Position numbers and translations under genes: made by a program. Under the pieces are notes generated by a model. That model did not search any database. It had not been told where the DNA came from and was given only the letters and a program-made list of their open reading frames with translations. Positions 1 through 6,073 of a stretch of DNA of 6,073 nucleotides are shown one piece after another; positions within the stretch are counted from its first letter, which is position 1; the number at the start of each line of letters is the position of its first letter. The DNA is from Chlamydiales bacterium (GTDB taxonomy: Bacteria; Chlamydiota; Chlamydiia; Chlamydiales; JAACFD01). The stretch covers positions 1 through 6,073 of the forward strand of contig JAACFD010000134.1 in NCBI GenBank assembly GCA_009937555.1, in the 5' to 3' direction.

Positions 1-429
1 CTTTTATCTGGCTTTCTTTCTGATCGTCTTTTTAGTGGACAAAGAGGACCTGTAAACTTTGGTTTTATGTTTATGGTGACTGTTTTAGTTGCTGTCTTTT
101 GGTGGTCTCCTATTGATTCTATTGTTCTCGATTCAACACTACTATTTTTCATAGGGATGTCTGTTTTTGGTCCTCAGATGTTGATAGGGATTGCTGTAGC
201 TGAATTTACTCATAAAAAAGCAGCTGGAGCTGCAACAGGTATGGCTGGGCTTTTCGCTTACATTGGAGCTGCTGTAGCTGAGTACCCTCTTTCTGCTATT
301 GCAACATCGCTAGGATGGGACTGGTTTTTTATTACAGTTCTGGTATGCTGCTTCTGCGCACTTATTTTGTTAAGCTTTCCTTTAGTAGCTTTATATGGGC
401 TAAGAAAGAGGAAAGAAAAATTTGCTTAG
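1..429 (+). CDS. uhpC: Hexose-phosphate:phosphate antiporter of the UhpC/GlpT family, C-terminal part (5' end outside window)
   Basis: Only the last 142 residues are present; the reading frame is open from base 1, so the gene starts upstream. Seen: the first residues carry the MFS loop signature GFLSDRLFSGQRGP (residues 4-17), typical of the organophosphate:phosphate antiporter branch (GlpT, UhpT, UhpC). About four hydrophobic helices follow (roughly residues 18-36, 44-68, 74-101, 106-133). The segment FGPQMLIGIAVAEFTHKKAA (55-74) followed by GAATG is the hallmark of this branch. The tail is basic (RKRKEK), as expected on the cytoplasmic side. Known: in E. coli UhpC is a glucose-6-phosphate sensor, but chlamydial UhpC works as a glucose-6-phosphate/phosphate exchanger that takes sugar phosphate from the host. 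Inference: an inner-membrane importer of host hexose phosphate. dnaE follows after 26 bases with no terminator. Family is sure; exact substrate is not, because the N-terminal half is missing. Confidence 0.88.
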   Translation, partial: LLSGFLSDRLFSGQRGPVNFGFMFMVTVLVAVFWWSPIDSIVLDSTLLFFIGMSVFGPQMLIGIAVAEFTHKKAAGAATGMAGLFAYIGAAVAEYPLSAIATSLGWDWFFITVLVCCFCALILLSFPLVALYGLRKRKEKFA

Positions 430-447
430 TATTTAACTGGCTTATCT

Positions 448-450
448 AGG
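448..450 (+). promoter_or_regulatory. Short Shine-Dalgarno-like AGG before dnaE
   Basis: AGG lies 5 bases upstream of the ATG at 456, within the 26-base gap after uhpC. It is a weak site but supports this start, which also gives the expected DnaE N-terminus with HCHS a few residues in. Confidence 0.4.
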
Positions 451-455
451 TATTT

Positions 456-3400
456 ATGACTTGGGTTCCCCTTCATTGTCACTCCCAATATTCGATTTTA
501 GATTCCACGGCTTCTATTTCTCAGTTAGTTGAAAAAGCCAAGCAGGATAATATGCCCGGCTTAGCTCTAACTGATAATGGTAACTTATTTGGAGCGGTTG
601 AGTTTTATAAAGCATGCGTTTCTGCTTCAATTAAACCTATTATTGGTAGCGAATTATACCTAACTCTGGGCTCGCGTTTTGATAGAAAGAAAGTGTATGG
701 CCAGAAGAATGCATCTGCAGTAGTTTTATTAGCTAAAAATAGCGTTGGCTACAAAAATCTTTGTAAGTTGTCATCAATAGGCTATTTAGAAGGTTTTTAC
801 TATGTTCCTAGAATAGATAAGGAAGTATTGGAGCAATACTCAGAAGGGCTTATATGTCTTTCAGGCAGCACCTTTGATTCTCTTTCCTCTTTTACTGAAG
901 AGGAAAGTTGTGAAGCTCTTGAAAAGGAAGTTTCTTGGTATCACTCAATTTTTAAAGATGACTATTATCTGGAACTGCAACGGCATAAGATGAGCCAGGC
1001 CGATATTCACAATGATGAGGTTGATCAAGAGTCCTGGCTTTTTCATAAGTATCAAGATTATACTCAGAAGCAAGAACTAACTAACGATAAGTTTTGTAAA
1101 GTAGCCCAGAAGTTAGGGGTAAAATTAGTAGCTACTAATGATAGTCGCTATCTTGAGAGAGATGAATGGAAAGCTCACGAAATTTTACTTAATGTCCAGT
1201 GTGGTGAAACATGTGAAATATGGGAAAAAGACCATCAAGGCAGACCAAAATATAGGGTTAAAAATCCCAAAAGACGCACCTATGCTTCCCATGAACTATA
1301 TTTTAAGTCACAGCAGCAGATCGGTGAACTATTTAAAGATATCCCAGATTCAGTTTCTAATACCCTAGAAGTCTTAGAGAAATGTCAGCTAGAGCTTGAT
1401 TTTAAGACAAAGCATTACCCTGTTTTTTACCCACCAGGTATAGAAAAAGAGCAGGTTGGTGCAGAAGAGTTAAGGGAGCAAACGGGGGATTACTTAAAAA
1501 AACTTTGCTATGAGGGCATTCCCCTGAGATACCCAGAAGACAAGCTAGCTAAAGTCAAAGAGAAATTTCCTGATAAAGATCCCATCGAAATTGTGAATGC
1601 TCGTCTTGAAGGTGAACTTGATATTATTATCTCTAAGGGACTTGCAGACTACTTATTAATTGTTTGGGACTTTATCCATTGGGCAAAAGGAGAGGGGATT
1701 CCTGTGGGTCCAGGACGAGGTAGTGGAGCTGGCTCAATTGTCTTATACTTAATTGGTGTTACAGATATAGAGCCCTTGCGCTTTGACCTCTTCTTTGAGC
1801 GTTTTATTAACCCCGAGAGACTATCTTATCCTGATATTGATGTAGATATTTGTATGAGTCAGCGCTCCAAGGTTATTGACTACACACTTGGAAAGTACGG
1901 CAAAGAGTGTGTCGCTCAGATTATTACCTTTGGCACAATGAAAGCTAAAATGGCAATCAAAGATGTTGGTAGGGTTTTAAATATTCCTCTTTCAAAGGTG
2001 AACCAGTTAGCAAAACTGATTCCTGATGACCTTAACATGACGATTGAAAAAGCACTTGAGATTGATCATGACTTGAAAGAAATGTGTCAGAGTGATGATG
2101 AATCAAAACGTGTTATTGATCTTGGGCGTAAAGTAGAAGGATCTATTAGGAATACAGGAATTCATGCGGCAGGAGTTATTATTTCTGGTGAAGGTCTAAT
2201 GAACTTGATTCCTGTCTGTCGAGCAAAAGATGCTGAAATGACCGTTACTCAGTATTCTATGAAGCCAGTGGAAGCTGTTGGGATGCTAAAGGTAGATTTT
2301 CTGGGTCTAAAGACTCTAACTTCTATCCAAGTAGCAGTGAACTCAGTGTCTGAGAACCACAAAGTAAATTTAGACTGGATGAACCTACCCTTAGAAGATA
2401 GCAATACTTTTGACTTACTTAACCAAGGTAAGACACTAGGAGTGTTCCAGCTTGAATCTAGTGGAATGCAAGATCTGGCTAGACAGTTGCACCTCGATCG
2501 ATTTGAAGAAATTATTGCGGTACTAGCTCTTTACCGTCCTGGGCCAATGGATATGATCCCTAGCTTTATTGAAAGGAAGCACGGTAGAGAAGAGATTCAA
2601 TATGATCATCCTATGGTTGAAAGAATCCTTTCCGAAACCTATGGAATTATGGTTTACCAAGAGCAGGTCATGCAGATAGCTCAAGAGTTGGCAAACTTTT
2701 CTCTTGGAGAGGGTGATGTTTTACGCCGAGCGATGGGTAAAAAAGACATGCAACAAATGGCTACGCAGCGTGAAAAATTTCGCTTGGGAGCTAAAGAGAA
2801 TGGAATTGAAGATGAGCTGTCAATGGCTATCTTTGATAAAATGGAAAAGTTTGCAGCCTATGGATTCAATAAATCCCATGCAGCAGCTTATGGTTACCTT
2901 ACCTACGTAACGGCGTACCTGAAAGCAAACTACCCTAGTGAATGGATGGCAGCTTTAATGACTTGTGATAGGGACGACTTATCAAAAGTTGCAAAGTTCA
3001 TTAGAGAATGCAAGAGCATGGGCATTGAAATACTGCCTCCTGATGTAAATGAAGCTGGTAATCAGTTTGTAGCAACAAGTGAGGGAATTCGCTTTGCAAT
3101 GTCTGGCGTAAAAGGTGTAGGTTCAGGGGTTGTAGATGCTATAATAGCTGAAAGGCAACAAAATGGTCCTTTTGAATCTCTCTATAATTTTGTTCAGAGA
3201 TTAGATCATAAGAAAGTAGGTAAAAAGGTTGTAGAAAACCTTATCATGGCTGGAGCCTTTAACTTTACCTCTTGGCCTAAGACAGCTATGGTGCAGCAGT
3301 TAGACAGTATGTTTCAAGAGGCTCAAAAGAAGAAGCAAGAAAAGGCTCAAGGGGTGATCTCTTTGTTTTCTCTTATGGAAGAGCAAGAGGAGAGTTTTGT

Positions 3401-4232
3401 TAAGCCTCCATTTAAAGAAGAAACCATGGATGCTACAGACCTCCTTTTTAAAGAAAAAGAGCTGTTAGGTTTTTTTCTGACTGGTCACCCAATGGAGAAT
3501 TACTCCGATCTTCTTAAAAAGCTATCGTGTGTTTCTTTAAGCGCTTTTGAAGATTTGCCAAACAACTCTATAGTGCGGACAGCATTTATTATTGAAGAGT
3601 GCAAAGTCCGGGTAAGTGTTAAGTCCGGGCGCAAGTTTGCAATATTAAGAGTAAGTGATGGGTTAGAGAATAAAGAGCTGCCCATATGGTCAGAACTCTT
3701 TGAAGCTAAACAAGCGGTTCTAAACGAAAATGGTTTAATGTATTCTGTAATCAAGCAGGAAGAAAAAGATGGCGACAAACGTTATACTTGCTGCTGGTTA
3801 GATGACTTAACCTCGATTAACGAACAGATGATTTTAGAGTGTGACCAGGCGTATGACAAAGCAAAGTTCCAGGTAGAACGTTTAGCCAAGTTAGCTAATA
3901 AAGCAGATACAACTAAAGGGAATAAAAAAGAAAAGAAGGAAAGTGCAGTGAAAAAGTCAAACTATCAAGCTCAGAATAAGGTAGCTAAAACTAAGATACT
4001 AAACCTTTCCTTGGATATTGATACTGTCCGCCTTAGTGAAGTGATCAAGGTTAAAGAAATTCTAAGAAAGTATCCGGGCCCATCAGAAGTTCAGCTAGAA
4101 TTTGCCAAAGGTAAACAGGCTGTAGGGGTTATTACTGCAGGCGAAGGCCTTTCTGTTGAACTGGGAGATAACTTAAAAAAAGATTTAAATGCTATCTCAT
4201 CACTGCTTAGTCTAAAATTTGACGAAAAATAA
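456..4232 (+). CDS. dnaE: DNA polymerase III alpha subunit (replicative polymerase, C family)
   Basis: Complete 1258-residue protein, slightly longer than E. coli DnaE (1160). It is the catalytic subunit that copies the chromosome within the Pol III holoenzyme. Domains in order: PHP domain (about 1-290, LHCHSQYSILDS near the start); polymerase core with the binding signature GPGRGSGAGS (418-427) and catalytic aspartates D462 and D464 in PDIDVD plus D614 in LKVDFLGL; fingers region with LYRPGPMD (692-699) and YGFNKSHAAAYG (802-813); helix-hairpin-helix region (about 855-935, VKGVGSG); candidate beta-clamp site near QGVISLF (965-971); OB fold (about 1035-1118); a lysine-rich linker (about 1140-1178); and a C-terminal tail domain (1179-1258) with the usual KYPGP turn. 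All polymerase residues are intact. The PHP metal site looks degraded: TDN instead of TDH at 39-41, A88 where a histidine is usual, and NDSR instead of NDxH at 228-231. Compared with E. coli there are extra segments at about 178-212 and 253-280. Sits 26 bases after uhpC, probably in one transcript. Confidence 0.97.
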   Translation: MTWVPLHCHSQYSILDSTASISQLVEKAKQDNMPGLALTDNGNLFGAVEFYKACVSASIKPIIGSELYLTLGSRFDRKKVYGQKNASAVVLLAKNSVGYKNLCKLSSIGYLEGFYYVPRIDKEVLEQYSEGLICLSGSTFDSLSSFTEEESCEALEKEVSWYHSIFKDDYYLELQRHKMSQADIHNDEVDQESWLFHKYQDYTQKQELTNDKFCKVAQKLGVKLVATNDSRYLERDEWKAHEILLNVQCGETCEIWEKDHQGRPKYRVKNPKRRTYASHELYFKSQQQIGELFKDIPDSVSNTLEVLEKCQLELDFKTKHYPVFYPPGIEKEQVGAEELREQTGDYLKKLCYEGIPLRYPEDKLAKVKEKFPDKDPIEIVNARLEGELDIIISKGLADYLLIVWDFIHWAKGEGIPVGPGRGSGAGSIVLYLIGVTDIEPLRFDLFFERFINPERLSYPDIDVDICMSQRSKVIDYTLGKYGKECVAQIITFGTMKAKMAIKDVGRVLNIPLSKVNQLAKLIPDDLNMTIEKALEIDHDLKEMCQSDDESKRVIDLGRKVEGSIRNTGIHAAGVIISGEGLMNLIPVCRAKDAEMTVTQYSMKPVEAVGMLKVDFLGLKTLTSIQVAVNSVSENHKVNLDWMNLPLEDSNTFDLLNQGKTLGVFQLESSGMQDLARQLHLDRFEEIIAVLALYRPGPMDMIPSFIERKHGREEIQYDHPMVERILSETYGIMVYQEQVMQIAQELANFSLGEGDVLRRAMGKKDMQQMATQREKFRLGAKENGIEDELSMAIFDKMEKFAAYGFNKSHAAAYGYLTYVTAYLKANYPSEWMAALMTCDRDDLSKVAKFIRECKSMGIEILPPDVNEAGNQFVATSEGIRFAMSGVKGVGSGVVDAIIAERQQNGPFESLYNFVQRLDHKKVGKKVVENLIMAGAFNFTSWPKTAMVQQLDSMFQEAQKKKQEKAQGVISLFSLMEEQEESFVKPPFKEETMDATDLLFKEKELLGFFLTGHPMENYSDLLKKLSCVSLSAFEDLPNNSIVRTAFIIEECKVRVSVKSGRKFAILRVSDGLENKELPIWSELFEAKQAVLNENGLMYSVIKQEEKDGDKRYTCCWLDDLTSINEQMILECDQAYDKAKFQVERLAKLANKADTTKGNKKEKKESAVKKSNYQAQNKVAKTKILNLSLDIDTVRLSEVIKVKEILRKYPGPSEVQLEFAKGKQAVGVITAGEGLSVELGDNLKKDLNAISSLLSLKFDEK
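882..907. repeat. Perfect 10-bp inverted repeat inside dnaE
   Basis: CTTTCCTCTT (882-891) and AAGAGGAAAG (898-907) are exact reverse complements around a 6-base loop (TTACTG). The mRNA could form a 10-bp hairpin, extended by a U-G wobble pair. It lies in the PHP-domain coding region, near codons for SSFTEEES. No T-run follows, so it is not an intrinsic terminator. It may be chance. Confidence 0.5.
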
Positions 4233-4248
4233 GATCTTCCTCTATAAT
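4219..4248 (+). promoter_or_regulatory. Housekeeping-sigma (sigma70/sigma66-type) promoter for the BamD-like/LptE-like/rsbW unit
   Basis: TTGACG at 4219-4224 matches five of six bases of the TTGACA -35 box, and TATAAT at 4243-4248 is a perfect -10 box; the spacer is 18 bases. The promoter overlaps the last codons and stop of dnaE (4230-4232). Transcription would begin near 4255, leaving a leader of about 20 AT-rich bases before the ATG at 4276. In a sequence this AT-rich a TATAAT alone would mean little; the paired -35 at proper distance, exactly at a gene boundary, is what makes it credible. No experimental support available here. Confidence 0.6.
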
Positions 4249-4275
4249 AAACCTTTTATTTTACTTTATAATATA

Positions 4276-5292
4276 ATGAATATCAATTGTTTAAAGTTTT
4301 TACTTTCCTTACTTCTTTTAGTTAATATTGCTCCTGTTCAGGCTGCTTATGTCATTAAGAGTGGCAACATAACTCATGTTGATCGCTACTCTTCACGCTC
4401 TTCTGAAGATCTGACAGGAGAGTTTGAAAGTGCTATTAGCAATAAAGAATTAGATAAAGCATCAACAGCATTTACCTTACTTTTTCACAACCATAGAGAT
4501 AAAGCTATAGCCCTTTTAAATTACCAAAGTTCGGCCTATTTCTTTTTGGGAGTTAATTACTACCTTGCTAATGATCATGATACAGCTCTGCAGTACCTTG
4601 ATAAGTATTTTCAAGAATCAGATAAGGAATCTCTTGAGTACTTCAAAGAAGGAATGGAATATCGCTTTGCCGTAGCTGAATATTTTAGAAAAGGACAAAA
4701 AAGGCGTCCAATGGGCAAAGCTTTTCTGCCTAAAATGTTGGGTGCAACAACGCAGGCAATAGAGATTTATGATCAAATTATAGCGTCATTACCTCATGAT
4801 GAGCTTGCTGCAAAAGCATTATTTTCACGAGGTTTGACACTAAAAGGTTTAAAGATGCATATGGACTCAATTGAGTCTTTTAAAACTTTGATTCATAGCT
4901 TTTCTCAAACTCCTCTTGCTTTACTAGCTTACCAAGAGGTGGGAAGTGTTTATCTAGATATGAGCAAGCAAAACGCTCAGAACCCATACCTTTTAGATTT
5001 AGCAAAACTAAATATTAGAAAATTTCAGCAGCACTACCCTAACGATCAAGAGCACTTAACTATGTTAGAGAAAATGCTAGGAAGTATGGAAGAAAATTTC
5101 TCTAGCAAGCTCAAAGATATTGCAGAACTTTATGAAAGAAAAAAGATGCCTGAAGCTGCAGTCGTATATTATCACAATGCTGTGGCAAATTACCCTGACA
5201 CAAAATCTGCAGGATTCTGTAAGCAGAGGCTAAAAAAACTAGCAGATATATATCAGCGGTTAGGCTTGTCTCATGATGTATTGCAAAACTAA
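4276..5292 (+). CDS. Exported TPR protein resembling BamD (outer-membrane beta-barrel assembly)
   Basis: 338 residues from the ATG at 4276. This start gives a textbook signal peptide: K7, a leucine-rich core (8-19) and a type I cleavage site after VQA (21-23), so the mature protein should begin AYV in the periplasm. An upstream in-frame TTG at 4219 would add 19 residues, but it overlaps dnaE and coincides with the -35 box, so I reject it. No Shine-Dalgarno sequence precedes the ATG. The body is helical with TPR-like pairs at about 85-118, 176-209, 214-253 and 277-309. The C-terminal third looks like BamD/ComL: a LAKLNIRKFQQHYPND helix-turn (242-257), then ELYERKKMPEAAVVYYHNAV (284-303), NYPDTK and a final ADIYQRLG. 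Known: BamD scaffolds the Bam complex and is normally a lipoprotein; here no lipobox cysteine exists (C5 is at the wrong place). Role in barrel assembly is inferred from this resemblance and the LptE-like neighbour. Alternative: another periplasmic TPR adaptor. Confidence 0.72.
   Translation: MNINCLKFLLSLLLLVNIAPVQAAYVIKSGNITHVDRYSSRSSEDLTGEFESAISNKELDKASTAFTLLFHNHRDKAIALLNYQSSAYFFLGVNYYLANDHDTALQYLDKYFQESDKESLEYFKEGMEYRFAVAEYFRKGQKRRPMGKAFLPKMLGATTQAIEIYDQIIASLPHDELAAKALFSRGLTLKGLKMHMDSIESFKTLIHSFSQTPLALLAYQEVGSVYLDMSKQNAQNPYLLDLAKLNIRKFQQHYPNDQEHLTMLEKMLGSMEENFSSKLKDIAELYERKKMPEAAVVYYHNAVANYPDTKSAGFCKQRLKKLADIYQRLGLSHDVLQN
5262..5264 (+). promoter_or_regulatory. Weak Shine-Dalgarno AGG for the LptE-like gene
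   Basis: AGG, within TTAGG, lies 8 bases before the ATG at 5273, inside the 3' end of the BamD-like gene. A second in-frame ATG follows directly at 5276, so either codon could be used; the protein would differ by one methionine. With the 20-base gene overlap, reinitiation by ribosomes finishing the upstream gene is likely. Confidence 0.35.
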
Positions 5293-5830
5293 CTCAAGCA
5301 AGCCTTTCCTACTCTTAACTGTCTTTATTTTACTTTTTACTTCATGCGGCTACGCCCCTTACCATACTCCGCTTGCCGAAAGTGGGCAAACCATTTCAGT
5401 AAACTATGTTGAAGGGGATATTGATGGTAAGCTTACAGAAGAAGTGGTTAACAGAGTTGCAAGGAATATTCCCTTAGTATATGTAAATAAAGAAGCTGAC
5501 TTTGTCTTAGATGTAAAAATCTTGAAGTATAAAGAGAAAGGGGTCAGCTACACCTTCAGGGGATCTGAGAAAAAAGCCTTTGCTAACGAGAAAAGAGGTG
5601 TTTTGACAGCTAGTTTTGAGTTAACAAATACTTTAACAGGTAAAAGAGTAATAGGCCCTATTACTGTAAAGGCCGAAGAAGAATTTGATTATGACCAAGA
5701 CCCTGGTAGCGATGTTGGTCAGCTTAACCTTTTGGGTATGTTAGATATGGGGCAAGACCCGTCTAAAGAACCATTGTACGCTGTACTTGCAGAAAAAATT
5801 ATGAATTATATTTTAGCTTATTGGCAGTAG
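5273..5830 (+). CDS. LptE-like outer-membrane lipoprotein
   Basis: 185 residues. Seen: a lipoprotein signal with K5 and K10, a hydrophobic core (12-22) and the lipobox FTSC with lipidated C25, followed directly by GY. Phenylalanine at -3 is unusual but tolerated. The SCGY start and the layout after it fit the LptE/RlpB family: a short extended strand (about 40-46), a helix KLTEEVVNRVARN (53-65), a strand with EADFVLDVKILKYK (74-87), a polar loop, and a strand RGVLTASFELTNTLTGKRV (108-126). The length also fits. Known: LptE plugs the LptD barrel and helps deliver lipopolysaccharide to the outer leaflet; its sequence is poorly conserved, so the name is a family-level guess. It overlaps the BamD-like gene by 20 bases and touches the next start codon (TAGATG), so the three genes are probably made from one transcript. 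Alternative: an unrelated small lipoprotein. Confidence 0.68.
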   Translation: MMYCKTNSSKPFLLLTVFILLFTSCGYAPYHTPLAESGQTISVNYVEGDIDGKLTEEVVNRVARNIPLVYVNKEADFVLDVKILKYKEKGVSYTFRGSEKKAFANEKRGVLTASFELTNTLTGKRVIGPITVKAEEEFDYDQDPGSDVGQLNLLGMLDMGQDPSKEPLYAVLAEKIMNYILAYWQ

Positions 5831-6073
5831 ATGGATACATACGAGGCTTCCCTAGATAACCTATATAAAATGCTTGGAAGCATAACTTCTACTATGGAAG
5901 AAAAAGGTTTTGCAATGGCTGATATTACTCAGGTTGAAATAGCATGCGAAGAAGCTTTTGTTAATATCATTAATTACGCATACAAAGACCTTGAAAATAT
6001 TGAAAAGTATTTAAAGGTTAGTTGTGGTTTTGATGAAAAAAATAAGGTCTTTTGTATCACTGTTCGAGATGGT
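5831..6073 (+). CDS. rsbW: RsbW-type anti-sigma factor / serine kinase, N-terminal part (3' end outside window)
   Basis: 81 codons are present and the frame is open to the last base. The ATG lies directly after the TAG of the LptE-like gene, with no spacing and no clear Shine-Dalgarno, which suggests translational coupling. Seen: the GHKL-type ATPase N-box, VEIACEEAFVNIINYAY (35-51), with E41 and N45 aligning to the catalytic base and magnesium-binding residues of SpoIIAB/RsbW. The protein then runs into CITVRDG (75-81), the start of the DxGxG ATP-binding box, where the window ends. Known: RsbW proteins hold a sigma factor inactive and phosphorylate an RsbV anti-anti-sigma partner on serine; in Chlamydia an RsbU-RsbV-RsbW partner switch is proposed to act on sigma66. 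The target sigma here cannot be told from sequence. A histidine-kinase-like domain without sensor parts could be another anti-sigma paralogue, but family membership is firm. Confidence 0.87.
   Translation, partial: MDTYEASLDNLYKMLGSITSTMEEKGFAMADITQVEIACEEAFVNIINYAYKDLENIEKYLKVSCGFDEKNKVFCITVRDG

Noticed and set aside
361..397. Possible promoter for dnaE in the 3' end of uhpC (TTGTTA ... TATATG)
   Set aside because: Both boxes are weak and the spacing is long; co-transcription with uhpC explains the layout without it.
1138..1368. Plus-strand open frame in another phase within dnaE
   Set aside because: Shadow of the dnaE coding sequence with no ribosome site or recognisable protein. The same holds for the open frame at 2704-2910.
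3604..3629. Direct repeat AAGTCCGGG, twice with an 8-base spacer
   Set aside because: It falls within dnaE codons for VRVSVKSGR, occurs only twice and has no array or operator context.
3500..3778. Minus-strand open frame of 92 codons
   Set aside because: It lies wholly within the OB-fold part of dnaE, has no recognisable domain and no independent start signal.
4267..4272. A second perfect TATAAT just before the ATG at 4276
   Set aside because: No -35 box at a 16-18 base distance, and transcription would start inside the start codon; likely a chance match in an AT-rich gap.
4219..4275. N-terminal extension of the BamD-like protein from a TTG codon
   Set aside because: The TTG overlaps dnaE, forms part of a -35 box, has no ribosome site and would place 19 extra residues before an otherwise perfect signal peptide.
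4233..4275. Terminator after dnaE, including the AAGATCTT palindrome at 4231-4238
   Set aside because: The palindrome is only four bases per arm and no GC-rich stem with a T-run is present in the gap.
5232..5238. Runs of seven A (also at 1496-1502 and 4175-4181) as programmed frameshift sites
   Set aside because: All lie within intact frames with no alternative frame continuing downstream; such runs are expected at this base composition.

Overview
This AT-rich window looks like chromosomal DNA from a member of the Chlamydiota, probably outside or on the edge of the genus Chlamydia. The main argument is gene order: a UhpC-type hexose-phosphate transporter, dnaE, two small exported envelope proteins and an RsbW-type anti-sigma kinase, all on the + strand. 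From memory this parallels the Chlamydia trachomatis CT544-CT549 neighbourhood (uhpC, dnaE, hypothetical/exported proteins, rsbW). The placement rests on synteny and protein appearance, not on a search.

Layout. Positions 1-429 hold the C-terminal part of an MFS sugar-phosphate antiporter (uhpC). Positions 456-4232 encode a full-length DNA polymerase III alpha subunit (dnaE), 26 bases after uhpC and without a visible terminator between them. A near-consensus housekeeping promoter (4219-4248) overlaps the dnaE stop codon and appears to start a second unit: a periplasmic TPR protein resembling BamD (4276-5292), an LptE-like lipoprotein (5273-5830) and the start of rsbW (5831 onwards, cut by the window end). 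These three genes are tightly packed (20-base overlap, then zero-base gap), which points to co-transcription and translational coupling.

How they fit together. The first two genes serve energy-metabolite import and chromosome replication. The second unit pairs two candidate outer-membrane biogenesis factors (beta-barrel insertion and LPS export) with a partner-switching regulator of sigma factor. The functional link between envelope assembly and sigma control is inference.

The window is mostly conserved core genome. I see no mobile element, CRISPR array, tRNA, rRNA or obviously new defence or biosynthetic system, and no gene-free stretch above about 45 bases. The points most worth a second look are the promoter at the dnaE end, which also corrects the start of the BamD-like gene, the BamD-like protein without a lipidation site, and the apparently dead PHP nuclease site in DnaE.
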